A stretch of 64,000 nucleotides of DNA from Mycobacterium barrassiae. GTDB lineage: Bacteria > Actinomycetota > Actinomycetes > Mycobacteriales > Mycobacteriaceae. Shown here piece after piece: positions 27,432 to 34,902 of this stretch. Below the pieces are notes generated by a model, which had not been told where the DNA came from, searched no databases, and saw only the letters and a program-made list of their open reading frames with translations. The DNA lies in contig NZ_JACKUK010000029.1 in the NCBI RefSeq assembly GCF_025822765.1, forward strand, positions 186,001-250,000. Direction: 5' to 3'. The position numbers and the translations under genes are program-made. How positions within the stretch are numbered: the stretch's first letter is position 1; each line of letters opens with the position of its first letter.

Positions 27432-27761
27432 GTGACCGCTACCCGTAGCTTCGCCCGCTACATCGCACTCCCCGCCGTGACCGCCGGCATCCTCGGTGGT
27501 GCCGCGCTCGGCTTCGCGGGGCTGGCCAATGCCGACACCGACTCGCGCGGGCCCCAGCCGCGTCCCGGCCAGGTCGCCACCACGAACGCCGCCGATACCC
27601 CGGTCATCGTGGTGCACCGCAACGACAGCTATCCCGGCGGTCACGGGTTCGTCATCGACATCCCTGCGGCCGAATTCACCCCAGCGACCTGTTCGTCCCA
27701 TGCCCCCTCTCCGGTCCCGAACCACAGCGCCGTCTCGATGCCGCGCTCTGCACGTCGTTGA
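27432..27761 (+). CDS. Small secreted protein, first copy, C-terminus altered
   Basis: 109 residues from GTG 27432, with AGGAGG five bases upstream. An N-terminal signal peptide (RSFARYIALPAVTAGILGGA...ANA, cleavage near 34) is followed by a short mature region with RPGQVATTN and GGHGFVIDI. It is about 70% alike over 75 residues to the gene at 28179. After GFVIDI this copy runs on about 35 extra residues into sequence derived from the reverse of the neighbouring NTF2-like gene, so its end is probably a by-product of decay. No known family. Probably exported; role unknown. Confidence 0.65.
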   Translation: MTATRSFARYIALPAVTAGILGGAALGFAGLANADTDSRGPQPRPGQVATTNAADTPVIVVHRNDSYPGGHGFVIDIPAAEFTPATCSSHAPSPVPNHSAVSMPRSARR

Positions 27762-27815
27762 ATCTCAGCGCCGAACTTCGGCGTTGAACTCCCGTCACTC
27801 GTTGCCGTAACGGCA
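27700..27815 (-). pseudogene. Remnant of NTF2-like gene 3' end
   Basis: On the minus strand this stretch resembles the 3' end of the NTF2-like gene at 28441-28902: a block from GGCAACGAG through GAGTTCAACGCCGA is shared almost unchanged, followed by a looser match. Here a TGA replaces the Leu-Trp after Gly-Asn-Glu and further frameshifts follow. It overlaps the tail of the first secreted-protein copy. It is best read as part of an old tandem duplication of the secreted-protein/NTF2 module. Boundaries are approximate. Confidence 0.5.
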
Positions 27816-27824
27816 TCAGCTTGA

Positions 27825-28037
27825 GCCCTCGCGCTCACGGTCGTCTCGGCCGGAGTCATCGGCGGGGCTGTGCTCGGGTTGGCCGGCACCGCGAACGCGG
27901 GGACCTACGCACCGCCGCGACCGCCGGTCATCGCCCCGCCGGTCGTCAAGGCTCATCCCGCACCCTCGGCCGTGGCGGGGATGCACCACAACGGCATCGA
28001 GCGCGTGGTGATGCTGGAGCCGGGCGCGCTGCGCTGA
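27825..28037 (+). pseudogene. Degenerate third copy of the small secreted protein
   Basis: Open frame from 27825 to the stop at 28035-28037 encoding ALALTVVSAGVIGGAVLGLAG then TANAGTYAPPRP, the second half of a signal peptide like those at 27432 and 28179, with a different Pro/Ala-rich mature part. A TGA lies immediately upstream in frame (27822-27824) and there is no suitable start codon, so the N-terminus is lost. It could still be expressed only by frameshifting or a non-standard start. Confidence 0.5.
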
Positions 28038-28178
28038 CGGCCTCGGATTCCGCTGTCCTCCGATCGGGGGACAGCGGAATCCCCCAGGTCAGAGGGCGAT
28101 CAGCCGACAGACTCCGCCGCCCGCACGGGCGATAGTTGTTTCAACGCAGGAAGAACTCGAACCGACAGGACCACGCAG

Positions 28179-28427
28179 ATGACCATCAGCCGCAGCTTCG
28201 CTCGCTACATCGCCCTCCCCGCCGTCACCGCGGGCATTCTCGGCGGTGCCGCGCTCGGCCTGGCGGGGATGGCCAATGCAGGCACCTACTCGTATCAGCC
28301 GGAGCCCCGGCCGGGTCTGGTCGCCACCCCGAATACCATCGCCCATCCCCCCGTCATCGTGATCCCCCGTCACCGCGGCTACCACGGCGGCACGGGGTTC
28401 GTCATCGACATGGGCACCGGCGAATAG
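28179..28427 (+). CDS. Small secreted protein, intact copy
   Basis: 82 residues from ATG 28179. Signal peptide RSFARYIALPAVTAG with Gly/Ala-rich core and ANA cleavage near residue 34, then a 48-residue mature protein (GTYSYQPEPRPGLVATPN, ending GGTGFVIDMGTGE). Closely related to the copy at 27432; the bases upstream are also shared. The preserved frame and alike signal peptides argue for a real exported protein of unknown function. Convergent with the NTF2-like gene 13 bases away. Confidence 0.7.
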   Translation: MTISRSFARYIALPAVTAGILGGAALGLAGMANAGTYSYQPEPRPGLVATPNTIAHPPVIVIPRHRGYHGGTGFVIDMGTGE

Positions 28428-28440
28428 TCACGGCGAATAG

Positions 28441-28902
28441 TCACCACAGGGGTATCTCCACCCCGTATTCCGACTCCGGCCGCGGACCGAAATACCGCCG
28501 CTGCGACGCCTCGATCTTCACGTCGTTGATGCTGGCCTCCCGGCGCGACATCAGACCCTCGGCGTTGAACTCCCACAGCTCGTTGCCGTAGCTGCGGTAC
28601 CACTGGCCGTCGGCGTCGTAGCATTCGTACTGAAACCGCACCGCGATCCGGTTGTCGTGGAAGTCCCACAGGTTTTTGCGCAGCACGTAGTCGAGTTCGC
28701 GCTCCCACTTCTGCGTCAGGAACGCGACGATCTCGGCACGCCCGACGACGTGCACGTCCCGATTGCGCCATCGCGAATCGGCCGTGTAGGCCAAGCTGAC
28801 GCGCTCCGGGTCGCGGGTGTTCCAGGCATCCTCCGCGGCCTGGACCTTCTGCATCGCGGTTTCGGCGGTGAACGGCGGGAACGGCGGACGGCTTTCGATC
28901 AT
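28441..28902 (-). CDS. NTF2-like protein of the DUF1348 family
   Basis: 153 residues from ATG 28902. Whole-length SnoaL/NTF2-like cone fold; [48 protein letters not shown] and [10 protein letters not shown] are typical of DUF1348 proteins, which are common in proteobacteria and actinobacteria but without an assigned reaction. Cytoplasmic, no signal peptide. Divergent from fadE2 with 65 bases between starts. A decayed fragment of a similar gene lies at 27700-27815. Confidence 0.85.
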   Translation of the reverse strand: MIESRPPFPPFTAETAMQKVQAAEDAWNTRDPERVSLAYTADSRWRNRDVHVVGRAEIVAFLTQKWERELDYVLRKNLWDFHDNRIAVRFQYECYDADGQWYRSYGNELWEFNAEGLMSRREASINDVKIEASQRRYFGPRPESEYGVEIPLW

Positions 28903-28967
28903 GCCCAGTTATACGTGTCATGGACTGCCGCGATTCCCGTTTTTACGGGTGTCATATCGTGACAGCC

Positions 28968-30212
28968 ATGGACTTCGCGATGTCGGCCAAGGGTCAGGAC
29001 TACTACGATCGGCTCTCCGACTTCATGACCGAGTTCGTGTTCCCGGCGGAGAAGGATTACGAGGCCTACCGGCACGAGAAGGGGCCCGACGACCACACCG
29101 TCCCGCCGGTCATCGAAGACCTCAAGAAGCTGGCCAAGGAGCGGGGCCTGTGGAACCTGTTCCTGCCGTCGGTCTCGGGTCTGACCAACCTCGAGTACGC
29201 CCCGCTGGCAGAGCTGACCGGCTGGAGCATGGAGATCGCGCCCGAGGTGACCAACTGCGCGGCACCCGACACCGGCAACATGGAGACGCTGCACCTGTTC
29301 GCCAACGAGCAGCAGCGCAAGCAGTGGCTCGAGCCGCTGCTGAACGGCGAGATCCGCAGCGCATTCGCCATGACGGAGCCCGCGGTGGCCTCCAGCGACG
29401 CCCGCAACATCCAGACGACGATGCTGCGCGACGGCGACGACTACGTCATCAACGGCAGGAAGTGGTGGATCACCGGCGCCGCCGACCCGCGGTGCAAGAT
29501 TCTCATCGTGATGGGCCGCACCAATCCGGACGCGGCCAGCCACCAGCAGCAGTCGATGATCCTGGTGCCCGTCGACACCCCTGGGGTGGACATCCAGCGT
29601 TCGCTCCCGGTGTTCGGCTGGCAGGACCAGCACGGGCACTGCGAGATCGTCTTCGACAACGTACGGGTGCCCGCCACGAACCTGTTGCATGAGGAGGGCA
29701 GCGGCTTCGCGATCGCGCAGGCTCGTCTCGGACCGGGCCGCATTCATCACTGCATGCGCGCCATCGGTGTCGCCGAGCGTGCGATGGCGTTGATGATCGA
29801 CCGGGTCAACACGCGCATCGCCTTCGGCAAGCCACTGGCCGAACAGGGTGTCGTGCAGCAGCAGGTTGCGCAGTCCCGCAACGAGATCGAGCAGAGCCGG
29901 CTGCTGTGTCACAAGGCGGCCTGGGTGATCGACAAGCACGGCAACAAGAGCAAGGAAGCCCAGCAGTTGGTCGCCATGATCAAGTCGGTTGCGCCGCAGA
30001 TGGCGTGCAACGTTCTCGACCGGGCCATCCAGGTACACGGCGCGGCCGGCGTCAGCGACGACACCGTGCTGGCGCGGCTCTACGGCTGGCACCGGGCGAT
30101 GCGGCTGTTCGACGGTCCCGACGAGGTCCACATGCGGACCATCGCGCGCGCGGAACTCGGCAAGGAGAAAAGCGCTTTCGCCGCGGCGGTGACGCCGAGG
30201 TCCACTCGGTGA
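28968..30212 (+). CDS. fadE2: Acyl-CoA dehydrogenase FadE2
   Basis: 414 residues from ATG 28968 (MDFAMSAKGQD); a GTG at 28959 is an alternative. Full acyl-CoA dehydrogenase: helical N-domain, FAMTEPAVASSDARN near 138, NGRKWWITGAADPRC near 165 and a C-terminal domain with VHGAAGVSDDTVLARLYGWHRAMR. The WWITGA and ARLYGWHR features fit the ACAD10/11-like branch, which includes M. tuberculosis FadE2. Overlaps ptpB by four bases (GTGA), matching the Rv0154c-Rv0153c pair, though pntA is here 8 kb away rather than adjacent. Confidence 0.9.
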   Translation: MDFAMSAKGQDYYDRLSDFMTEFVFPAEKDYEAYRHEKGPDDHTVPPVIEDLKKLAKERGLWNLFLPSVSGLTNLEYAPLAELTGWSMEIAPEVTNCAAPDTGNMETLHLFANEQQRKQWLEPLLNGEIRSAFAMTEPAVASSDARNIQTTMLRDGDDYVINGRKWWITGAADPRCKILIVMGRTNPDAASHQQQSMILVPVDTPGVDIQRSLPVFGWQDQHGHCEIVFDNVRVPATNLLHEEGSGFAIAQARLGPGRIHHCMRAIGVAERAMALMIDRVNTRIAFGKPLAEQGVVQQQVAQSRNEIEQSRLLCHKAAWVIDKHGNKSKEAQQLVAMIKSVAPQMACNVLDRAIQVHGAAGVSDDTVLARLYGWHRAMRLFDGPDEVHMRTIARAELGKEKSAFAAAVTPRSTR

Positions 30213-31006
30213 CCCCGAACCCTGACGCCCTGTCAGGGGCGTGGAACTTCCGTGACATCGCCGAGGAGACCGGCATCCGGCCGGGCAGGTTCTTTCGCTC
30301 CAGCGAGTTGAGCGGGCTCGACGACTCCGGGCGCAGCGCCCTGCTCGGCTTCGGCATCACCGATGTGGCCGACCTGCGGTCGGCTCGCGAGGTGCAGCGT
30401 CATGGCACAGGTGCCATCCCCCCCGTTGTGGAGGTGCACCATCTCCACTTTCACGAGGTCACCACGGTCAACGGCGAGGCGCCGCACGAGACGGCCTTCG
30501 CGAAGATGATGACCGAGAAGCCCGACGACGAAGACATCGCGGAGGCCGCGTCGCGGTTCATGGCGGAGGAGTACCAGCGCTTCCCGACGTTGGCCGGGGC
30601 GCAACGCGCGGTGCGACAACTTGTTTCGCTGATCGGTGCGGGCCGTCCGGTGATCACGCACTGCTTCGCCGGTAAAGACCGGACGGGGTTCGCCGTGGCG
30701 ACCGTCCTCGAGGCCGTCGGCGTCGACACCGACGCGGTGCTCGCCGACTTCCTGCGCAGCAATGAGGCCGTGCCGCGGCTGCGGGAGCAGATTTTGAAGT
30801 CGGTCCGCGAACGCATCACGACCGACGAAGAGGTGACCTTCGTCGAGGCCCGGCTGACGGATCCGGTGCTGGGCGTACGGCCTGAGTATCTGGAGGCGTC
30901 GCGGCGGACCATCGTCGACACCTACGGCGGGCTGCCGAACTACCTCGAAGCCGCCGGAGTGACCCCCGAGGACGTCACCCGGCTGCGCGACTCGCTGCTG
31001 GGCTAG
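30209..31006 (+). CDS. ptpB: Tyrosine/lipid phosphatase PtpB
   Basis: 265 residues from GTG 30209. Signature loop HCFAGKDRTGF (CX5R, Cys near residue 151), WNFRDIAEETGIRPGRFFRSSEL near the N-terminus and a lid-like helical segment with PHETAF. Length and sequence match M. tuberculosis PtpB (Rv0153c), a triple-specificity phosphatase acting on phosphotyrosine and phosphoinositides and secreted by pathogens. This genome appears environmental, so the ancestral role may be unrelated to host cells. Translationally coupled to fadE2. Confidence 0.93.
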   Translation: MTPNPDALSGAWNFRDIAEETGIRPGRFFRSSELSGLDDSGRSALLGFGITDVADLRSAREVQRHGTGAIPPVVEVHHLHFHEVTTVNGEAPHETAFAKMMTEKPDDEDIAEAASRFMAEEYQRFPTLAGAQRAVRQLVSLIGAGRPVITHCFAGKDRTGFAVATVLEAVGVDTDAVLADFLRSNEAVPRLREQILKSVRERITTDEEVTFVEARLTDPVLGVRPEYLEASRRTIVDTYGGLPNYLEAAGVTPEDVTRLRDSLLG

Positions 31007-31009
31007 CCG

Positions 31010-31495
31010 CTACTGGGTCAGATAGACCCCGACTATCCACGCGACGGTGGCGAGCAGCGCGCCGGCCAGCTCGACACCCATCGACAGCGCCACACCCTTC
31101 ACGGCGTGCTTGGTCGACATCCACGCCAGTCGCTGATCTCCGCGGGTCGCGACCTCGGCCAGATAGACGCCCAGCACGAAGCCGATTACCAGGCCGATCA
31201 CCGGGATCACGAAGAAGCCGATGATGCCGAGCACCCCGCCCGCCACCAGGCTCAGTGTGCGCACGTCGGCGGCCCGCATCCGTTTCACGGGCCAGGTGTA
31301 CTTGATCAGGGCGGTCACGCCGAGGAGTGCGGCCACCACGCCGAGCGTCACCCAGCCGGTGACGTTGTTCTCGTAGACGGCCCACACCGCGATGGCGGCG
31401 AACACCAGCAGAGTGCCCGGCAGCAGTGGCACCACGATGCCGACGATGCCGACGGCGATGGCGAGTGCGACGAGGATGATGCCGCCGGTGCCCAC
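31010..31495 (-). CDS. DUF456 family membrane protein
   Basis: 161 residues from GTG 31495. Four or five membrane helices with the repeated glycine-zipper-like pattern seen in DUF456 proteins (VGIVGIVVPLLPGTLLV near 15-30, GFFVIPVIGLVIGFVLGVYLAE near 90-112). Small integral membrane protein without known function. Convergent with ptpB (three bases between stops) and 17 bases after the methyltransferase gene, from which it may be co-transcribed. Confidence 0.85.
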   Translation of the reverse strand: MGTGGIILVALAIAVGIVGIVVPLLPGTLLVFAAIAVWAVYENNVTGWVTLGVVAALLGVTALIKYTWPVKRMRAADVRTLSLVAGGVLGIIGFFVIPVIGLVIGFVLGVYLAEVATRGDQRLAWMSTKHAVKGVALSMGVELAGALLATVAWIVGVYLTQ

Positions 31496-31512
31496 ACCAC
31501 GAGGCTAGTGGG

Positions 31513-32253
31513 TCACGGCCGGCGGGCCCGTACCCATTGGAAGGTGCCGACGGTCTTCGTCCTGACACCGGTCATGCCGAGGTCTTCGAGGATGTCGGCG
31601 AGTTCGTCCTCGCCGAAGAAGCGCGCCCCGCCGGCAGGCAGCGCCCGGAACAGCGGCTTGGCGAAGCCCGCGGTCGGCACCATCACGGCCATTCGCCCGC
31701 CAGGTCGCAGCACCCTGACGATCTCCGACAGGGTCTGCGCGGGGTTCGGAATCAGCTGCAGCACGGCGAGGGAGACCGCCGCGTCGACGGTTTCGTCGCG
31801 CAGCGGCAGCTGTTGCGCATCGGCGCGCAGGAAGCCGACATTTGGCGCCGCGTGCGCAGCGACCGCGCGGGCGAGCATCGGCTCGGAGATGTCGACACCC
31901 AATGCGAGGCCGTCAGGGCCCGCCACACGAGCCAGTTGTGCGGTGATGTTTCCCGGCCCGCTACCGACGTCGAGCGCCACGCCGCCCGATGGAATGCTCA
32001 GCCACTCGACGGGCAGCTGCCATGCGCCGATGAATCTGCGGGCGAGGGCCTGCGCGTTGTCATAGAACATCGAGCCGGGACCCGAGGCCCATACCGCCTG
32101 GATGAAGCCGGTGTTCCTGGGCGGGGCGTCGCCACTGGGCGGCCGGTCGGCCAGCAGGTCGAGATACCCCCTGCTGACGTCGGGATTCGCAGGCGGGTCG
32201 GAGAGCAGATCCAGGGCCCGGCTCAGGGCCGGCGGGAGGTGCTGATCGGTCAC
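31513..32253 (-). CDS. Class I SAM-dependent methyltransferase
   Basis: 246 residues from GTG 32253. Motif I VALDVGSGPGNITAQL near 92-107, motif II GVDISEPMLARA near 120, motif IV RDETVDAAVSLAVLQLI near 152 and LRPGGRMAVMVP, all of the Methyltransf_11 type. A 75-residue N-terminal segment precedes the catalytic domain. Acceptor substrate unknown. It lies 22 bases after the HAD hydrolase gene and may belong to the same minus-strand series. Confidence 0.85.
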   Translation of the reverse strand: MTDQHLPPALSRALDLLSDPPANPDVSRGYLDLLADRPPSGDAPPRNTGFIQAVWASGPGSMFYDNAQALARRFIGAWQLPVEWLSIPSGGVALDVGSGPGNITAQLARVAGPDGLALGVDISEPMLARAVAAHAAPNVGFLRADAQQLPLRDETVDAAVSLAVLQLIPNPAQTLSEIVRVLRPGGRMAVMVPTAGFAKPLFRALPAGGARFFGEDELADILEDLGMTGVRTKTVGTFQWVRARRP

Positions 32254-32275
32254 GATCCCACGCTACGCCGGGTGA

Positions 32276-32980
32276 TCAGACACCGAGCTGGTCGGCGAGA
32301 TCCAGAAAATCCGTTGCCGTGAAGTCGAATTCGCCGTCGGTCACCCGATGCGCACGCTGATTGGGCCCGTACTCGAGCGGGCGGGCGACGTAGGCCGCCA
32401 TCAGACCCGCCTGCTGCGCTGCGCGCAGGTCACCGGGATGGGCGGCGACGAGCATCAGGTCGCCGGGAGCCACGCCGAGCAGGTCCGCACAGCCGAGGTA
32501 GGCCTCCGGGTCGGGCTTGTAGTGGCGGAACAACTCGGCCGAGATCACACAGTCCCACGGCAGCCCGGCCCGCTTGGCCATGTTGGTCAGCAGGGAGACG
32601 TTTCCGTTCGACAGCGTCGTGATGACGAACCGTTCCTTGAGCCGGGTGAGGCCCTCGACGCTGTCCGGCCACGGATCGAGGCGATGCCACGCACGGTTCA
32701 AGCCGTCGACGTCCGCGTCGCTGATCCCCGTGATCCCGGCGTCGAGCAGCAGGTCCTCGAGGATCATGCGGTGCAGGTCGTCGATCCTGGTCCACGGCAG
32801 CTCACCGCGGCGCACCCGGTCCATCGACGGCAGATAGCCCTTGCGCCAGTTGTCGGCGAAGGTCGGCCAATCCCCTTCCACCCCATGGGTTTTGCCGAAG
32901 GATTTGAGCTCGTCGATGATGCTCGAGCGCCAGTCGACGACCGTGCCGAACACGTCGAACGCCAGCGCCCGCGGACTCAT
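32276..32980 (-). CDS. HAD hydrolase, haloacid dehalogenase type II
   Basis: 234 residues from ATG 32980, directly abutting the quinone oxidoreductase stop. HAD motifs: nucleophile Asp in AFDVFGTVVDW near residue 9, motif II TTLSNGNVSLL near 118, Lys in FRHYKPDPEAY near 152 and acidic motif VAAHPGDLRAAQQAG near 178. The VFGTVVDWR and AAHPGDL features match L-2-haloacid dehalogenases, where Asp attacks the alpha carbon to release halide. The true substrate is uncertain. Confidence 0.88.
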   Translation of the reverse strand: MSPRALAFDVFGTVVDWRSSIIDELKSFGKTHGVEGDWPTFADNWRKGYLPSMDRVRRGELPWTRIDDLHRMILEDLLLDAGITGISDADVDGLNRAWHRLDPWPDSVEGLTRLKERFVITTLSNGNVSLLTNMAKRAGLPWDCVISAELFRHYKPDPEAYLGCADLLGVAPGDLMLVAAHPGDLRAAQQAGLMAAYVARPLEYGPNQRAHRVTDGEFDFTATDFLDLADQLGV

Positions 32981-33949
32981 CTACGGCTCCAGTACGACCT
33001 TGCCGAACACTCCACCGTCAGCCAGCGACTGCAACGCCTCGGCGCCCTTCGACAGGGGGAAGCGCATCGGTGGAGGCGGACGCAGGCCGGCCCGAACCAG
33101 TTCGCTTACACCGAATTCGAACAGCGACTGGGCGCCGGGAGTGCGGTTGACGAACTCGCCGTAGCCCACCCCGATGACCGCGACGTTGCGCAGCAGCAGC
33201 CTGTTCACCTTCACGCTCGGGATGCCGCCACCGGACGCGAAGCCGAGGACGAGCAGCCGCCCCTCGGTCGCCAGCGCGCGGATCGCGTCGTCGAACACGT
33301 CGCCGCCGACGGGATCGACCAGCACGTCGACACCGCGCCCGCCCGTGTGGTCCTTGACCGCCTGGAGCCAGCCGTCGGTCAGCGGCAGGACGACATCGGC
33401 GCCCAGCGACTTCACGAACTCGGTGCCCTGCGGACGGTGCACCATCGCGATCACGGTGGCGCCCAACGCCTTGGCGATCTGAATGGCCGCGGTACCGACG
33501 CCGCCCGCCGAGCCGAGAACGAGGACGGTCTCACCCGCTCGCAGCGCGGCGCGACGGGCGAGCGCGAAGTACATCGTCTGGTAGTTGCCCAGCAGCGCGA
33601 CGGCTTCGGCGTCGTCGAGTTCGGCGGGTGTGGATCTCAGGTTGGTGGGCGACACGGCCACGCGCTCCGCCCAGCCACCCATCATCGTCAGCGCGGTGAC
33701 GCGCTGACCCGGTTTGAACTCCGACTCGTACGGCGCCGAAGCCACCACCCCCGCGGCCTCCATGCCGGGAATGAACGGCGGCTCCAACCGCAGCTGGTAC
33801 TCACCTCGCAGGAGCAGCAGGTCCGGGAAGCTCACACCGGCGGCGCGGACGTCGACGATGACTACGTCGTCATTGCCCACGACGTCGTCGACGTCGGTGT
33901 AGGCCAACCCAGATGGTCCGGAAAGCTCCTGCGCGACAAGCGCTTTCAC
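32981..33949 (-). CDS. NADPH:quinone oxidoreductase, Rv0149-like
   Basis: 322 residues from ATG 33949. Zinc-free MDR family: N-terminal GroES-like domain (GVSFPDLLLLRGEYQ, PFIPGMEAAGVV) and Rossmann domain with LGSAGGVGTAAIQIAKA near 146-162. Reduces quinones or enoyl/keto substrates with NADPH. Six bases after the SDR gene, as Rv0148-Rv0149 in M. tuberculosis. Operon with SDR and HAD hydrolase is likely. Confidence 0.9.
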   Translation of the reverse strand: MKALVAQELSGPSGLAYTDVDDVVGNDDVVIVDVRAAGVSFPDLLLLRGEYQLRLEPPFIPGMEAAGVVASAPYESEFKPGQRVTALTMMGGWAERVAVSPTNLRSTPAELDDAEAVALLGNYQTMYFALARRAALRAGETVLVLGSAGGVGTAAIQIAKALGATVIAMVHRPQGTEFVKSLGADVVLPLTDGWLQAVKDHTGGRGVDVLVDPVGGDVFDDAIRALATEGRLLVLGFASGGGIPSVKVNRLLLRNVAVIGVGYGEFVNRTPGAQSLFEFGVSELVRAGLRPPPPMRFPLSKGAEALQSLADGGVFGKVVLEP

Positions 33950-33955
33950 TCGGCG

Positions 33956-34819
33956 TCAGCCGAGCGAGAACGTGGCGCGCTGCGCCGCGGACAGATCGGT
34001 GATCTCGCCCCACTTGGCGGCGATGTCCTCGACCGAAGGAACCTCGGTGAACGTGACGCCCTCGTTCTGGAACAGCGCGGTGCGCTGCACCTTGCCGCCG
34101 CCGACGATGAACACCGAAGCGGTCTCGGGCAGTTCCTCGGTCATCAGGTAGGCCACCACCGGCGCAACGTATTCCGGCGTCAGCTTCTCGAAGACCTCCG
34201 GCGGCAGGATGTCCTGCGTCATCCGGGTCGCGGCGATCGGCGCGACCGCGTTGGTCTTGATGTTGTACTTCGCGCCCTCCTGGGCCAGCGTGTTGATCAG
34301 GCCGACGAGACCGAGTTTGGCCGCGCCATAGTTGGCCTGGCCGAAGTTGCCGAACAGGCCGCTGGTCGAGGTCGCCACGACGACGCGCCCGAAGTTGTTC
34401 TCGCGGAAGTGTGGCCAGGCCGCGCGGATCACGTTATAGCCGCCGTACAGGTGCACCTTGAGCACGGCGTCCCAGTTCTCGAACGTCATCTTGTGGAAGG
34501 TGCCGTCGCGCAGGATGCCCGCGTTGCTCACGACGCCGTCGATCTTGCCGAACTCGTCGATGGCGGTCTTGATGATGTTCTCGGCGCCCTCGGACTCCGC
34601 GACGGAGTCGTAGTTGGCCACCGCGCGGCCACCGGCGTCCTTGATCTCCTTGACCACCTCGTCGGCCATGTTGTGGCCGGCGCCGGTGCCGTCACGCGCA
34701 CCGCCGAGGTCGTTGACGACGACGCTGGCGCCCTCCTTGGCGAGCGTCAACGCGTACTCGCGTCCGAGTCCGCCTCCGGCGCCGGTGACGACGATGACGC
34801 GATCCTGCACTCCTGGCAT
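33956..34819 (-). CDS. Short-chain dehydrogenase, Rv0148-like
   Basis: 287 residues from ATG 34819. Classical SDR: cofactor loop TGAGGGLGREYAL near 12, NDLGGARDGTG near 36, NAGILRD near 98, Ser in ATSTSG near 148 and the catalytic YGAAK near 163. Sequence like the hydroxyacyl-CoA dehydrogenase part of type-2 peroxisomal multifunctional enzymes and M. tuberculosis Rv0148, so it may oxidise 3-hydroxyacyl-CoA. A long hairpin at 34843-34891 lies just upstream, separating it from the aldehyde dehydrogenase gene. Confidence 0.92.
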   Translation of the reverse strand: MPGVQDRVIVVTGAGGGLGREYALTLAKEGASVVVNDLGGARDGTGAGHNMADEVVKEIKDAGGRAVANYDSVAESEGAENIIKTAIDEFGKIDGVVSNAGILRDGTFHKMTFENWDAVLKVHLYGGYNVIRAAWPHFRENNFGRVVVATSTSGLFGNFGQANYGAAKLGLVGLINTLAQEGAKYNIKTNAVAPIAATRMTQDILPPEVFEKLTPEYVAPVVAYLMTEELPETASVFIVGGGKVQRTALFQNEGVTFTEVPSVEDIAAKWGEITDLSAAQRATFSLG

Positions 34820-34842
34820 GGGTTTCCTTCCTAGACAGTTGG

Positions 34843-34891
34843 GATTTCGGCGTGTTCAGTCGCGCTGAGCGTTACTAAACACGCCGAAATC
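34843..34891. terminator. Long hairpin with GATTTCGGCGTGTT arms
   Basis: Perfect 14-base arms GATTTCGGCGTGTT (34843-34856) and AACACGCCGAAATC (34878-34891) around a 21-base loop. It sits between the aldehyde dehydrogenase stop (34903) and the SDR start (34819), both on the minus strand. A rho-independent-like terminator for the upstream gene is likely; a repeated mycobacterial intergenic element or leader control of the SDR gene are alternatives. No clear T-tract follows. Confidence 0.6.
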
Positions 34892-34902
34892 GCTAAACGA
34901 CG

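Noticed and set aside
28925-28965. CCCGT-TTTT-ACGGG mini-hairpin and repeated GTGTCAT upstream of fadE2
   Set aside because: Arms of only five bases and no clear promoter match; could be chance in a 65-base divergent gap.
32348-34834. Very long open frame on the plus strand across the HAD, quinone oxidoreductase and SDR genes
   Set aside because: It is antisense to three well-supported genes and has no recognisable domains; such frames are expected in GC-rich DNA.
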